Part shown: positions 55,755-63,990 of the stretch, in pieces | Numbering within the stretch: the stretch's first letter is position 1 | Layout of the letters: every line of letters starts with the position of its first letter | DNA from: Mucilaginibacter jinjuensis | GTDB taxonomy: Bacteria > Bacteroidota > Bacteroidia > Sphingobacteriales > Sphingobacteriaceae | NCBI RefSeq assembly: GCF_028596025.1 | Contig: NZ_CP117167.1 | Span: 2,108,001 to 2,172,000, forward strand | Direction: 5' to 3' | DNA: 64,000 nucleotides | The notes under the pieces: model-generated | The model's input: only the letters and a program-made list of their open reading frames with translations | Database searches by the model: none | Told to the model about the DNA's origin: nothing | Made by a program: the position numbers and the translations under genes

Positions 55755-56390
55755 TTAATCTAATAACCCGTTTCGTTTAAAATAAGCCTGGATGGTATCA
55801 GGTGCAGTCATTAAAAAGGTATTGATACCTAACTGTTGTGCAGCTGCCAAATGCTGCGGACTATCATCAATAAATAGCGTTTCCTCGGGCTTCAGGTTGT
55901 TCTCTTCGAGTACTTGTTTAAATATCGCTAATTCAGGTTTGCGTTTGCCTGTTAAGTGTGAGTAATACGCTTTCTCAAATAAGTGATTGTTATTATCGAA
56001 CCCGAAATCACGTTTCAGGTATTTCATGATAAAATTGTAGTGGATATCGTTAATATTACTGAGCAGGAAAGTGCGGTATTTGTCTTTCAGCTTCAATAAT
56101 AAATCGTGATTACCATCGGCAACGCCAACCAAAATACTGTTCCATGCATCATCAATCTGCTGATCGGTAAGGTTAGGGTTGCCGATTTTTTCACGAACAC
56201 GATCCCTGAACTCTGCTGAAGTGATCTGCCCGCGGTCGAAAAGATCAAAAATAGGGTCTTGCTGCAGGTGACCGAAAAACTCATCTACGTTATTAATACC
56301 CAATGTTTTGAATGAAGCTTGTACACGTTTAAAATCAATACTAAATATAACGTTACCGTAGTCGAAGATGATATTTTTGATGTTTTGCAT
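55755..56390 (-). CDS. HAD-superfamily phosphatase (YihX-like)
   Basis: 211 residues. Motif I NIIFDYGNVIFSIDF has nucleophile Asp but Asn for the usual second Asp, as in YihX-type glucose-1-phosphate phosphatases. Motif II is LLSNIN (Ser), motif III KRKPELAIFK (Lys) and motif IV FIDDSPQHLAAAQQLGI. Helical cap in residues 20-90. Cytoplasmic dephosphorylation of a small sugar phosphate or nucleotide is likely; the substrate is unknown. Not obviously part of the xylan locus. Confidence 0.9.
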   Translation of the reverse strand: MQNIKNIIFDYGNVIFSIDFKRVQASFKTLGINNVDEFFGHLQQDPIFDLFDRGQITSAEFRDRVREKIGNPNLTDQQIDDAWNSILVGVADGNHDLLLKLKDKYRTFLLSNINDIHYNFIMKYLKRDFGFDNNNHLFEKAYYSHLTGKRKPELAIFKQVLEENNLKPEETLFIDDSPQHLAAAQQLGINTFLMTAPDTIQAYFKRNGLLD

Positions 56391-56455
56391 ATTTGATTTG
56401 GCTAATTGAGCGCAAATATGTAAAATTGCACCCGGAAAAACACAACAAAATTCCG

Positions 56456-56529
56456 GCGCCTATAGCTCAGTCGGTTAGAGTAGAAGACTCATAATCTTTT
56501 GGTCCCTGGTTCGAGCCCAGGTGGGCGCA
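56456..56529 (+). tRNA. tRNA with CAU anticodon (elongator tRNA-Met; possibly tRNA-Ile2)
   Basis: Acceptor GCGCCTA pairs with TGGGCGC (one G-U), D arm AGCTCAGTCGGTTAGAGT, anticodon stem-loop GAAGA-CTCATAA-TCTTT, T arm CCTGG-TTCGAGC-CCAGG, discriminator A. CCA is not fully encoded. No initiator-type C1-A72 mismatch, so it is an elongator or a lysidine-modified Ile tRNA. A tyrosine integrase gene begins 294 bases downstream, so the 3' end is a likely attachment site. Confidence 0.92.
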
Positions 56530-56555
56530 CAAATCCGACTCTGGCGAGGCGGTAG

Positions 56556-56588
56556 AACCCCTTAAATCATTGATTTAAGGGGTTTTTT
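56556..56588 (+). terminator. Terminator after tRNA-Met
   Basis: AACCCCTTAAATCA followed by its inverse and TTTTTT; about 12-bp stem. Confidence 0.88.
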
Positions 56589-56823
56589 CATTAATTATCC
56601 CCTTACCAACCCTTTGTAAAGCCTAAGTTCTCGTTACCTATCCGACTACCTGTTTTTTGTTTTTAACTTAGGTAACACAAACCCATTCAATAAATTGAAT
56701 TACAGTTTGTTACAGCGATAAAAGTTGCTTTTCTAAATGGCTTATGTTGCATTTGTGTTACCTATTGTGTTACCTAAAAACGGGATGAAGTATGAAACAT
56801 TTAAAACTTAAAAATTAAATTTT

Positions 56824-58047
56824 ATGCAAACATCACAGTCGTTCGGCATTCATTTTACCACCCGTCCAGACAAAGCCAAAGACGGAAAAGAACCAATTTA
56901 TGCCTGCGTGACGGTAAACCGTCAACGCGCTTACATCGCTTTGAAGCAAAATGTTGACCCTAAAAATTGGGATGGCGGTAAAGGTGCCGCCAAAGGGAAT
57001 AAGGAGGAAGTCAAATCCATTAACAATTACCTGGAGGAAGTAAGGCTTGCCATTGGCAATAGCTACAAAGAACTTCAGATCAAAAGGAAAATGTTATCAG
57101 CAAAGGCAGTAAAAGACCTATACCTTGGGGAAGAAGCCCAGGTTTATTCTTTGAGCCGTCTTATAACGTACCATAACGAAACTTCTACTGAAGACTTAAA
57201 GTGGAGCACACTTAAACATTATTATGTCACCCAACGGTATTTGGTGAAGTTTCTGGAAGCTCAATTTAATGCTACGGATATTTACTTACATCAGTTAGAC
57301 TATAAGTTTGTAAAAGATTTTGAGGTGTTTCTCCGCACCCATAAACCTAAAGACCACCAGCAGCCACTAAATAATAATGGTGTAATGAAGCATATAATCA
57401 GGCTCAAGAAAATGACTAATCTGGCATTGAACTTACAATGGATTAACAACGATCCCTTTGCCACATACAAATTGAAGATTTTAAAAGTTAACCGTGAACA
57501 ATTATCTGAAAAGGAATTGGCGGACATGGAAAAGAAAAAGCTGTCAATTGCCAGGCTGGATATGGTACGGGATATGTTTGTCTTTTGTTGCTATACGGGT
57601 TTGTCCTATGTAGATATGATCAACTTAACGCCGGCTCACATCATTGCCGGTAGCGACGGCGAACGATGGATTAGGACTTGCCGTGAAAAGACACTAATAC
57701 CTGTTAATGTACCGCTACTTCCACCAGCACTAAATATTTTGGATAAATACGAGGATAACATAAGATCACTTTCGGATGGCCGGGTATTTCCTACAGTATC
57801 TAATCAAAAGGTCAATAGTTATTTAAAGGAGATAGCCGACTTATGCAATATCACCAAAAAGGTGACCTTTCATATTGCCAGGCACACGTTTGCAACTACT
57901 GTTACACTTTCAAATGGTGTACCGATTGAAACCGTGAGTAAGATTTTGGGCCATACTAAAATTACAACTACTCAAATATATGCGAGAGTTGTAGAAAGGA
58001 AATTAAAAGAAGATATGCGAAACCTTCAAGAACGGTTAGGACATTAA
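56824..58047 (+). CDS. Tyrosine recombinase / site-specific integrase
   Basis: 407 residues. N-terminal arm-binding domain (FGIHFTTRPDKAKDGKEPIYACVTVNRQR), SAM-like core-binding domain (about 110-200), catalytic domain with HIARHTF (His350, Arg353), LGHTKITTTQIY (nucleophile Tyr386). The first catalytic Arg position reads CCYTGLSYVDM, with Ser instead of Arg, as known in IntDOT-type Bacteroidota integrases. It most likely inserted a mobile element at the tRNA-Met gene just upstream. The rest of the element extends rightwards. Confidence 0.93.
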   Translation: MQTSQSFGIHFTTRPDKAKDGKEPIYACVTVNRQRAYIALKQNVDPKNWDGGKGAAKGNKEEVKSINNYLEEVRLAIGNSYKELQIKRKMLSAKAVKDLYLGEEAQVYSLSRLITYHNETSTEDLKWSTLKHYYVTQRYLVKFLEAQFNATDIYLHQLDYKFVKDFEVFLRTHKPKDHQQPLNNNGVMKHIIRLKKMTNLALNLQWINNDPFATYKLKILKVNREQLSEKELADMEKKKLSIARLDMVRDMFVFCCYTGLSYVDMINLTPAHIIAGSDGERWIRTCREKTLIPVNVPLLPPALNILDKYEDNIRSLSDGRVFPTVSNQKVNSYLKEIADLCNITKKVTFHIARHTFATTVTLSNGVPIETVSKILGHTKITTTQIYARVVERKLKEDMRNLQERLGH

Positions 58048-58067
58048 TCTACTTTGTACTGATAAAG

Positions 58068-58098
58068 ACCGCTAAATGAAGTTAAATCATTTAGCGGT
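58068..58098 (+). terminator. Hairpin after the integrase gene
   Basis: ACCGCTAAATGA (58068-58079) pairs with TCATTTAGCGGT (58087-58098), 7-nt loop; weak T-tract. A 15-codon ORF at 58121-58168 follows but has no support. Confidence 0.6.
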
Positions 58099-58180
58099 TA
58101 ATATCTTTTACCTTAAAAAAATGAAAGCATTGACACTTATAGTCAACGGAATAGAACTGAAAAAATAAATAAATTTGAAT

Positions 58181-58453
58181 ATGCAAGAAGTAATCATAAC
58201 TCCAACCAACGTTGGACAAATATGTAAGATAATAATGCCTTTGGACGATGAGAACGCAGAAGACGTTTACATAATTTCGGAAGATCCAAAATTGTACGAT
58301 CTGGAAGACAGTATCTATGTGGTTAACCTCAAAGATTTACAACGCAACAGTAACGCTCCGCAATTTACTCCCCAAATTGCTATCGCCAAAGGGGATTTAA
58401 AAGTAGTGGCTGAAGACTTAGAGCAAATTATTCTTTCTTGGAACCACAGTTAA
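58181..58453 (+). CDS. Hypothetical acidic protein, 90 residues
   Basis: Start at ATG 58181 (an in-frame TTG at 58175 is less likely). No signal peptide or membrane helix. Composition is acidic (LDDENAEDVYIISEDPKLYDLEDSIYVVNLKDLQ), beta-rich by appearance, and no family is recognised. It is convergent with a broken DUF3883 gene six bases away. Part of the AT-rich integrase side of the island. Confidence 0.65.
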   Translation: MQEVIITPTNVGQICKIIMPLDDENAEDVYIISEDPKLYDLEDSIYVVNLKDLQRNSNAPQFTPQIAIAKGDLKVVAEDLEQIILSWNHS

Positions 58454-58459
58454 AAAAAA

Positions 58460-59080
58460 TCACTTTAAACTAAACCTAATCTTTTCAATTCTTTGATCCC
58501 ATACTTCTTCTTTCATAAGAACTTCAGAATGGGGATTTTGAATTATCGTGGGAATATAATCTATATCATTGATTTTTAAACGATCAACTAAATACAGGTA
58601 ATAATCGTGCTTTTTAATTCGCGCAATATCAATTTCATTTCTTGACCAAAAAAAATATGGTTGACCATTGAAAGATTTAACTTCTATGAATCGATCATTA
58701 CTTATTGATTCCTCTGTGTTAAAGGACGCGATATCATAACCCTCTGCTACTGAATATTCTGCTACCAATCTATTGGTTTATTACCATTTAATCGTTCATG
58801 TTCAAATTTCAAAACAAATCTTTCCGCCTCCTCACCAAATAGTTGCTGTTGCTCTAACGAAGTTTTTAATTCTTCAACGCCTATTTTCCTTTTTTTTATT
58901 TCAGGTAATATCGTCTTATCAAAGAGTTTCTTATACCTGGAATTGATAATGAACTTTTTTATTTCAAGAGTAGGATGGATTTTAATTACTTTAAAATCAA
59001 TTAGTAATTGTTTGAAACATGCGTATTTCAAACCGAAAGCGCTGTAAGTAATTTGAATTGTGTGATAAATTATATCATAG
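58460..59080 (-). pseudogene. DUF3883 (NOV C-terminal) nuclease-like protein, frameshifted and 5' truncated
   Basis: The C-terminal 100 codons read GYDIASFN, RFIEVKSF and FFWSRNEIDIA, the DUF3883 pattern with a PD-(D/E)xK-like EVK motif. The preceding segment (FGEEAERFVLKFEHERLNGNKPIDW) is the expected upstream part of the same domain but lies in another frame and stops at 58762. Adding one G to the GG at 58763-58764 region would join them as IDWVAEYSVAEGYD. Upstream, the frame runs into the antisense of the LigD fragment near 59080, so the N-terminus is missing. DUF3883 proteins are common in defence and restriction contexts. Confidence 0.75.
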
Positions 59081-59084
59081 GAGA

Positions 59085-59750
59085 TGTGATCATGTGACCG
59101 ATGAAGGCAAAGTGACCAAATATTTAGTAGGTACAGATGAGGCCAGCCTGCTCTGGATGAATTCATTAGGCTGCATCGAGATCAATCCCTGGTTCAGCCG
59201 GGCTGAAACACCGGATAATCCCGATTACTGCGTGATCGATCTTGACCCGGATAAACACACTTATGATCAGGTCGTCGAAGCCGCAAGGATAACCAAAGAT
59301 ATACTGGACGCCATTGATGTCCCCAGCTATCCCAAAACTTCCGGCTCTACGGGCATGCACATTTACATTCCGCTGGAAGCAAAATATACTTACCAGCAAT
59401 CACAGCTCTTTGCCAATATCATTGTCAAGCTGGTGCACAGACAAATACCCGACTATACCAGCCTGGAGCGCAGCATTGCCGCTCGAAATGGTAAAATGTA
59501 CCTGGACTTTCTACAGAACCGCCCCGGTGCCACGATTGCCGGGCCATATTCGCTGCGCCCCAAACCCGGCGCGACCGTGTCCATGCCGCTGAGTTGGGAC
59601 GAAGTGAAGCCTGGTTTAACCACCCAGCATTTCAACATTCACAACGCCCTTGGCCGCCTCAAAGAGACGGGAGACTTGTTCCACGGCGTACTAGGCGAAG
59701 GCATCGATCTGGAAAAAACACTCAAAAAAGCACAAACCGTCTTTAAATAA
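59085..59750 (+). pseudogene. LigD polymerase-domain fragment (5' truncated)
   Basis: About 220 codons from VTDEGKVTKYLVGTDEASLL to the C-terminus. It matches the LigD primase/polymerase domain: GCIEINPWFSR, metal-binding VIDLDPD, KTSGSTGMHIYIPLEAKYTYQQS, SLERSIAARNGKMYLDFLQNRPGATIAGPYSLRPKPGA and WDEVKPGL. The 3'-phosphoesterase and ligase domains and the first part of the polymerase domain are absent, and no ATG begins the frame (only a TTG at 59058 inside AT-rich foreign sequence). It is a remnant of a bacterial NHEJ ligase cut at a recombination junction. Confidence 0.85.
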
Positions 59751-59755
59751 GCACT

Positions 59756-60123
59756 ATGAAACTCTTCAAAAAATATCATCGGCGGTTTAGCCGGGGGCGT
59801 TATCCAGATCACGCACGGTAGCATTGGCCTTCCAGCCTTTAGCCTGATATAAAAATCGTTTTCATCGTTTTATGATTATTTGTTCAGCACGAAGGTGCCC
59901 GCAAGTAACCGACCATATTTCCGTTATGAGTTTAGTTGTTTTCAAATACACACGTGAGGATAAGGGTAATCCCACAGGTACCATTGATCTTAATTGCTAT
60001 TCATTAGGATAATTGATCAGTTACGCGGGGATCTTTTATACGGATCCGGCTAAATCAAAAGCAGATTTGGCTAAATCCCGCAAGCCAAAACGGGTCATCT
60101 TTGTTCATCAAAACAGAAGACTT
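59756..60123 (+). other. Gene debris between LigD fragment and epimerase gene
   Basis: An ATG at 59756 opens MKLFKK; removing one A from the A6 run at 59768-59773 gives a membrane-protein-like start (MKLFKNIIGGLAGGVIQITHG) that stops after about 30 codons. A second 28-codon ORF (59926-60012, MSLVVFKYTREDKGNPTG) follows, unrecognised. An open frame from 60013 runs into the next gene but begins with TTG and is probably not translated. I read the region as decayed sequence. Confidence 0.45.
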
Positions 60124-60999
60124 ATGAAAGTATTTGTTACCGGAGCCACTGGCTTCATCGGAACTGCCATCGTGCAGGAATTATTAAGTGCAGGGCACGA
60201 GGTGCTTGGGCTGGCGCGCTCGGAAGCATCAGCCCAAAAACTAATTGATGCAGGTGCAGAAGTGCTGCGCGGCGACCTGGAAGACCTGGAAAGTTTACGT
60301 ACCGGCGCCGCACAGGCAGACGGCGTGATCCATGCCGGTTTTATCCATGATTTTAACCGTTTCGCGGAAGTCTGCGAAGTAGACAAGGTAGCCATCCAAA
60401 CCATTGGCGCGGTATTGGCAGGTTCGGGCCGCCCCTTTATCGTTACTTCAGGTACGGCATTGGTCAGCCCGGGACAACTGGCGACGGAGGATATCAAACC
60501 GCCGGTCAACCCGGCCTGGCCGCGGGCTTCGGAGCAAACAGGTGATGCTGTTGGTGCAGCCTCGGTACGCTTGTCGCCTTCGGTGCATGGTGAGGGGGAT
60601 CATCATGGCTTCGTGCCGATCCTGGTGAAGACCGCCCGCGAGAAAGGCTTTTCGGCTTATATCGGCGAAGGCCAAAACCGCTGGAATGCGGTGCACCGTT
60701 TAGATGCGGCCAGGCTATTTCGTTTGGCTTTAGAGAATGCGGAACCCGGCATGCGTTATCATGCTTCGGCGGAAGAGGCGATCACGGTGAAAGCTATTGC
60801 CGAAGCCATCGGTAAACAACTGGGCCTGCCGGTAAGGTCGATTAACCCGGAAGCAGCCGCCGAGCATTTTGGCTGGTTCGCGCATATGGCGGGCATCGAC
60901 TGCCCTTCATCAAGTGAGTGGACCCGGCAAACCCTGAACTGGCAACCAACGCATCCGACCTTGCTGGCTGATATTGAGAACGGCATGTATACCCAATAA
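60124..60999 (+). CDS. NAD(P)-dependent epimerase/dehydratase-like SDR
   Basis: 291 residues from ATG 60124. Extended SDR: FVTGATGFIGTAIVQELLSAGHEVLGLARS at the N-terminus (GxxGxxG), then VIHAGFIHDF, IVTSGTALVSPG with Ser in the active-site region, and VHRLDAARLFRLALENAEPG. The Tyr-x-x-x-Lys pair is not obvious. Members act on sugar nucleotides or small carbonyls; the substrate is unknown. Clearly more G+C-rich than the xylan locus. Followed 23 bases later by an AraC regulator, which may control it. Confidence 0.85.
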   Translation: MKVFVTGATGFIGTAIVQELLSAGHEVLGLARSEASAQKLIDAGAEVLRGDLEDLESLRTGAAQADGVIHAGFIHDFNRFAEVCEVDKVAIQTIGAVLAGSGRPFIVTSGTALVSPGQLATEDIKPPVNPAWPRASEQTGDAVGAASVRLSPSVHGEGDHHGFVPILVKTAREKGFSAYIGEGQNRWNAVHRLDAARLFRLALENAEPGMRYHASAEEAITVKAIAEAIGKQLGLPVRSINPEAAAEHFGWFAHMAGIDCPSSSEWTRQTLNWQPTHPTLLADIENGMYTQ

Positions 61000-61022
61000 A
61001 AAATAAACGTAAATTTAGCGTT

Positions 61023-61943
61023 ATGAGCAACCCGCAGCTTTTCAAGTTTAAAACGATCACGGAATACCACCGGGCTGCGGGCCTGCCCAAGCCGGCGCAC
61101 CCGCTGATCAGTGTCGTTCATATGGAGGACATGAAGAAGCCGCTCATCGAAGGGCCTTATAGCATCATTTATGATTTCTATTCGATCGCGATGAAAAGAA
61201 TGCCGGGCGTAAAGTTCAAATACGGCCAGCAGGCCAGCGATTTCGATGAAGGTGTTTTGTTCTTTATGGCCCCCGGCCAGGTTTTTGGCGTTGAGCTGGA
61301 AAAGGGCGCGGTTCACCGGCCCGAAGGCTGGATGATCCTGATCCACCCGGACTTCTTATGGAATACGCCACTGGCCAAAACCATCCGGCAATACGAGTTT
61401 TTTTCCTATTCGGTCCACGAAGCGCTTTTCTTAGCCGATAAGGAGGAAGGCATGCTGAACAGTATTGCGCAAAACATCGAGCAGGAATACCAGGCCAATA
61501 TCGATCGGTTCAGCGGCAGCGTGATCATCGCGCAGCTGGAACTCCTGCTGACGTATTCGGAGCGTTTTTACCAGCGCCAGTTCATTACCCGGAAGATCGC
61601 CAGTCATGAACTTTTGACGCGCCTGGAGGATGTATTAACCGGCTACTTCAACAGCGGTGCTTTAGCTAAACAGGGTTTACCCAGTGTTACCTATATTGCC
61701 GAAACATTACATATCTCGCCGGGGTATTTAAGCGGCTTACTCAAATCACTGACCGGTCAAAGCACCCAGCAGCACTTGCATGATAAACTGATCGAACTGG
61801 CCAAGGAAAAACTCTCGACAACGAACCTGTCGGTCAGCGAGATCGCCTATGAGCTGGGTTTTGAGCACCTGCAATCTTTCAGTAAACTGTTCAAGACCAA
61901 GACCAGCGTCTCACCGTTGGAATTCCGCCATTCGTTTAATTAA
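61023..61943 (+). CDS. AraC-family transcriptional regulator
   Basis: 306 residues, soluble. N-terminal cupin-like ligand domain (VLFFMAPGQVFGVELEKGAVHRPEGWMILIHPDFL). C-terminal AraC DNA-binding domain: VTYIAETLHISPGYLSGLLKSLTGQS and VSEIAYELGFEHLQSFSKLFKTKTSVSPLEFR. A TAAATTTA box ends five bases before its ATG. It lies between the epimerase gene and a DUF1330 gene, both possible targets. Confidence 0.92.
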   Translation: MSNPQLFKFKTITEYHRAAGLPKPAHPLISVVHMEDMKKPLIEGPYSIIYDFYSIAMKRMPGVKFKYGQQASDFDEGVLFFMAPGQVFGVELEKGAVHRPEGWMILIHPDFLWNTPLAKTIRQYEFFSYSVHEALFLADKEEGMLNSIAQNIEQEYQANIDRFSGSVIIAQLELLLTYSERFYQRQFITRKIASHELLTRLEDVLTGYFNSGALAKQGLPSVTYIAETLHISPGYLSGLLKSLTGQSTQQHLHDKLIELAKEKLSTTNLSVSEIAYELGFEHLQSFSKLFKTKTSVSPLEFRHSFN

Positions 61944-62037
61944 GCCGGCCTGCCAAATCGCGTCCCTGTTGGTCAGGAAACGTACCTCACTGATCGAAAG
62001 ATATACGTCATTCGTTTGGAAATACTTTTTTAAAACC

Positions 62038-62051
62038 TTCAACTAGTTGAA
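62038..62051. promoter_or_regulatory. Perfect 14-bp palindrome upstream of the DUF1330 gene
   Basis: TTCAACTAGTTGAA, ending 34 bases before ATG 62086, followed by TTTTTTG and the GACCTTTG box. A possible operator for a dimeric regulator; the factor is unknown. Confidence 0.5.
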
Positions 62052-62085
62052 CTTTTTTGTTACCCGGCGGGGCGACCTTTGTGTT

Positions 62086-62451
62086 ATGGAAAATAGAAAG
62101 ACAGTGGTAAAGATCCCGGAAACCGTGCCAGGCACAGGACCGGTACTGATGGTGAACATGCTTAAATTTGCGGACCGTCGCTTGTACCTGGAAGAATACC
62201 TCCCGGCATTTAACCAAGTGGTGAAAACGTTGGGGCTGGAAGCCAAAGTAAACCTCGCGACCAACGCATTAGCCAGCGTCGTAGCGGATGAAGGTGAGGA
62301 ATGGGACGCCATTGCCATCGTAGAGTATGCCAGCGCCGAAACATTTCTGACCGTGGCGCGAAGCGAGGCTTACCATGAAATAGCCGAACCGCTGCGGTTG
62401 GCTGCTACCGCCAAGCTCAAACTGTACATGACGCGGCGGTTTGACTTGTAA
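62086..62451 (+). CDS. DUF1330-like dimeric alpha/beta-barrel protein
   Basis: 121 residues from ATG 62086 (an in-frame TTG at 62047 lies inside the palindrome and is rejected). Fold signature PVLMVNMLKFADRRLYLEEYLPAFNQVV, then WDAIAIVEYASAETFLTVARSEAYHEIAEPLRLAA, which is typical of DUF1330 and related antibiotic-monooxygenase-like ferredoxin folds. Function unknown; these small proteins often act on reactive or aromatic compounds. Genes around it are AraC and Crp/Fnr regulators. Confidence 0.78.
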   Translation: MENRKTVVKIPETVPGTGPVLMVNMLKFADRRLYLEEYLPAFNQVVKTLGLEAKVNLATNALASVVADEGEEWDAIAIVEYASAETFLTVARSEAYHEIAEPLRLAATAKLKLYMTRRFDL

Positions 62452-62467
62452 TTTCTTACTTTAGCCT

Positions 62468-63042
62468 ATGCACCAGCTGATCCTGAACAATTTTGCCATG
62501 CACATAGCGCTTGCCCTTGAAGAACAGGAGCAGGCGCTTGCCTTCTTTCAACTCAAAGAAGTGAAAAAGCGCAGCTGGCTGCTGCAGGCGGGAGAAACCG
62601 ACCGCTACATCTACTTTGTAAAGCGCGGCTGCCTGCGCATGTTTTATACAGATAAGAGCGGTGAAGGCCACATCATCGGTTTTACCCGGAAAACTGGTGG
62701 GTCTGCGATATTGTGAGCTTTTTTAATGCAAGACCCTCAGCAAACGCCATTCAGGCGCTGGAAGACAGCGAGGTGTACTATATCTCGCTTCCCAGCCTGG
62801 AAGAATTATTCGAAACCATCCCGAAGTTCGAGCGCTTTTTCCGTATCCTCAGCCAAAATGGCTTCGAGCTGTACGAGCGTCGCATTACCTCTCAACTCTA
62901 CAAAACCGCCGAGGAACGCTACCTTGAGTTCCGTAAGCGTTACCCGGACTTGGAGCAACGCATCGCCCAAAAACAGATCGCCTGTTATTTGGGCATCACG
63001 CCGGCGTTCTTAAGCATGATGCGCAAGGAAAGCGGCGTGTGA
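62468..63042 (+). pseudogene. Crp/Fnr-family regulator, frameshifted
   Basis: Frame 1 (62468-62716) encodes the cNMP-binding fold start (AGETDRYIYFVKRGCLRMFYTDKSGEGHIIGF) and then goes out of register. The continuation in another frame reads FYPENWWVCDIVSFFNARPS, then SEVYYISLPSLEELFETIPKF, ending at the HTH QIACYLGITPAFLSMMRKE. Adding one T to the T4 run at 62680-62683 restores one continuous 190-residue protein. Either a real inactivating mutation or an assembly error. The gene would regulate its neighbours without a classical CRP operator being visible. Confidence 0.85.
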
Positions 63043-63084
63043 GCTGATTCCATCAATAAAGTTTGATTTGCGTAACTTTGGCGG

Positions 63085-63927
63085 ATGATAGATGAAATAC
63101 CGGGCGTCAATATGGCCGATCTTCGGCTGCAGGGCTTCAAAGTACATACACTACCAGCTTACGTCGATGTACCGGCAGTGCATGGCCGCCGGGATTTTTA
63201 TAAAATGGGCCTGATCACCGGCGAAATGACCATCGGTTATGGCGATGAAGTATTAGAACTGCGGGATACCGTATTATTTTTTGTTAACCCCCGTGTGCCC
63301 CGTTCGCTGCTGCGCCGTTCTCGGTCAACCGCAGGCTACGCCTGTATTTTCACCGATGCTTTTATGCCGGCCATCGTCAAGAAGTCGCCCTTGTTTAACG
63401 CCGGGCAGAACCCGCTTATCCGGTTAAATAGCGAACAGGCTGCTTTTATGACGGGCATTTTCCAAAAGATGCTGGCCGCGCGGGACGGCGACTATGCCTA
63501 TAAGGGCGACTTGATCAAAAGCTGTATCGAACTGATCATTCATGAGGCTTTGTCGATACAGCCCCCTGTGCAGCAACCGTTCAACGGTGCTGCGCGGATG
63601 ACGCATTTATTTATGGACTTGCTGGAAAGACAGTTCCCCATCGAGCATACCGCCGAACCGCTCCGGCTGCGGACGGCCCAGGACTTTGCGGCAAAGCTGG
63701 CGGTGCATATCAATTACCTCAACCGGGCTGTGAAAACGGTTACCGGCAAACCCACCTCGATACATATCGCGGAGCGCATCGTGGCCGAGGCTAAGGCGCT
63801 TTTACAGCATACCGACTGGAGCGTTGCGGATATTGCTTATGCGCTGGGTTTTGCTTACCCTACTTACTTCAACAACTTTTTCAAGCGGCTAACGGGCCTT
63901 ACGCCTAAATCCCTGCGCAAGGTTTGA
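63085..63927 (+). CDS. AraC-family transcriptional regulator
   Basis: 280 residues. N-terminal cupin-like domain (YGDEVLELRDTVLFFVNPRVPRSLLRR) and AraC HTH pair: DFAAKLAVHINYLNRAVKTVTGKP and VADIAYALGFAYPTYFNNFFKRLTGLTPKSLR. A perfect TAACTTTG box lies four bases before the ATG. Immediately after the gene a 14-base direct repeat with 21-base spacing (63921 and 63942) precedes a new start codon at 63991, so this regulator probably activates the next gene. Confidence 0.93.
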   Translation: MIDEIPGVNMADLRLQGFKVHTLPAYVDVPAVHGRRDFYKMGLITGEMTIGYGDEVLELRDTVLFFVNPRVPRSLLRRSRSTAGYACIFTDAFMPAIVKKSPLFNAGQNPLIRLNSEQAAFMTGIFQKMLAARDGDYAYKGDLIKSCIELIIHEALSIQPPVQQPFNGAARMTHLFMDLLERQFPIEHTAEPLRLRTAQDFAAKLAVHINYLNRAVKTVTGKPTSIHIAERIVAEAKALLQHTDWSVADIAYALGFAYPTYFNNFFKRLTGLTPKSLRKV

Positions 63928-63955
63928 TAATCATAATATTTGGTTTGATTATCGT
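63921..63955 (+). promoter_or_regulatory. Direct repeat with 21-base period (candidate AraC binding site)
   Basis: GGTTTGATAATCAT (63921-63934) and GGTTTGATTATCGT (63942-63955) match at 12 of 14 positions, two helical turns apart. The first overlaps the AraC stop codon. Typical geometry for AraC half-sites. Confidence 0.6.
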
Positions 63956-63990
63956 TTAAACAGCGCCTGCATTAACCCGATCTTTGGGTT

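Noticed and set aside
58762..59166. 134-codon minus-strand ORF as an intact gene
   Set aside because: Its first part is antisense to the LigD fragment; only the C-terminal part is DUF3883-like, so it is a chimera across a junction.
60759..61346. 195-codon minus-strand ORF over the epimerase and AraC genes
   Set aside because: Spans two well-supported plus-strand genes in antisense and shows no family features.
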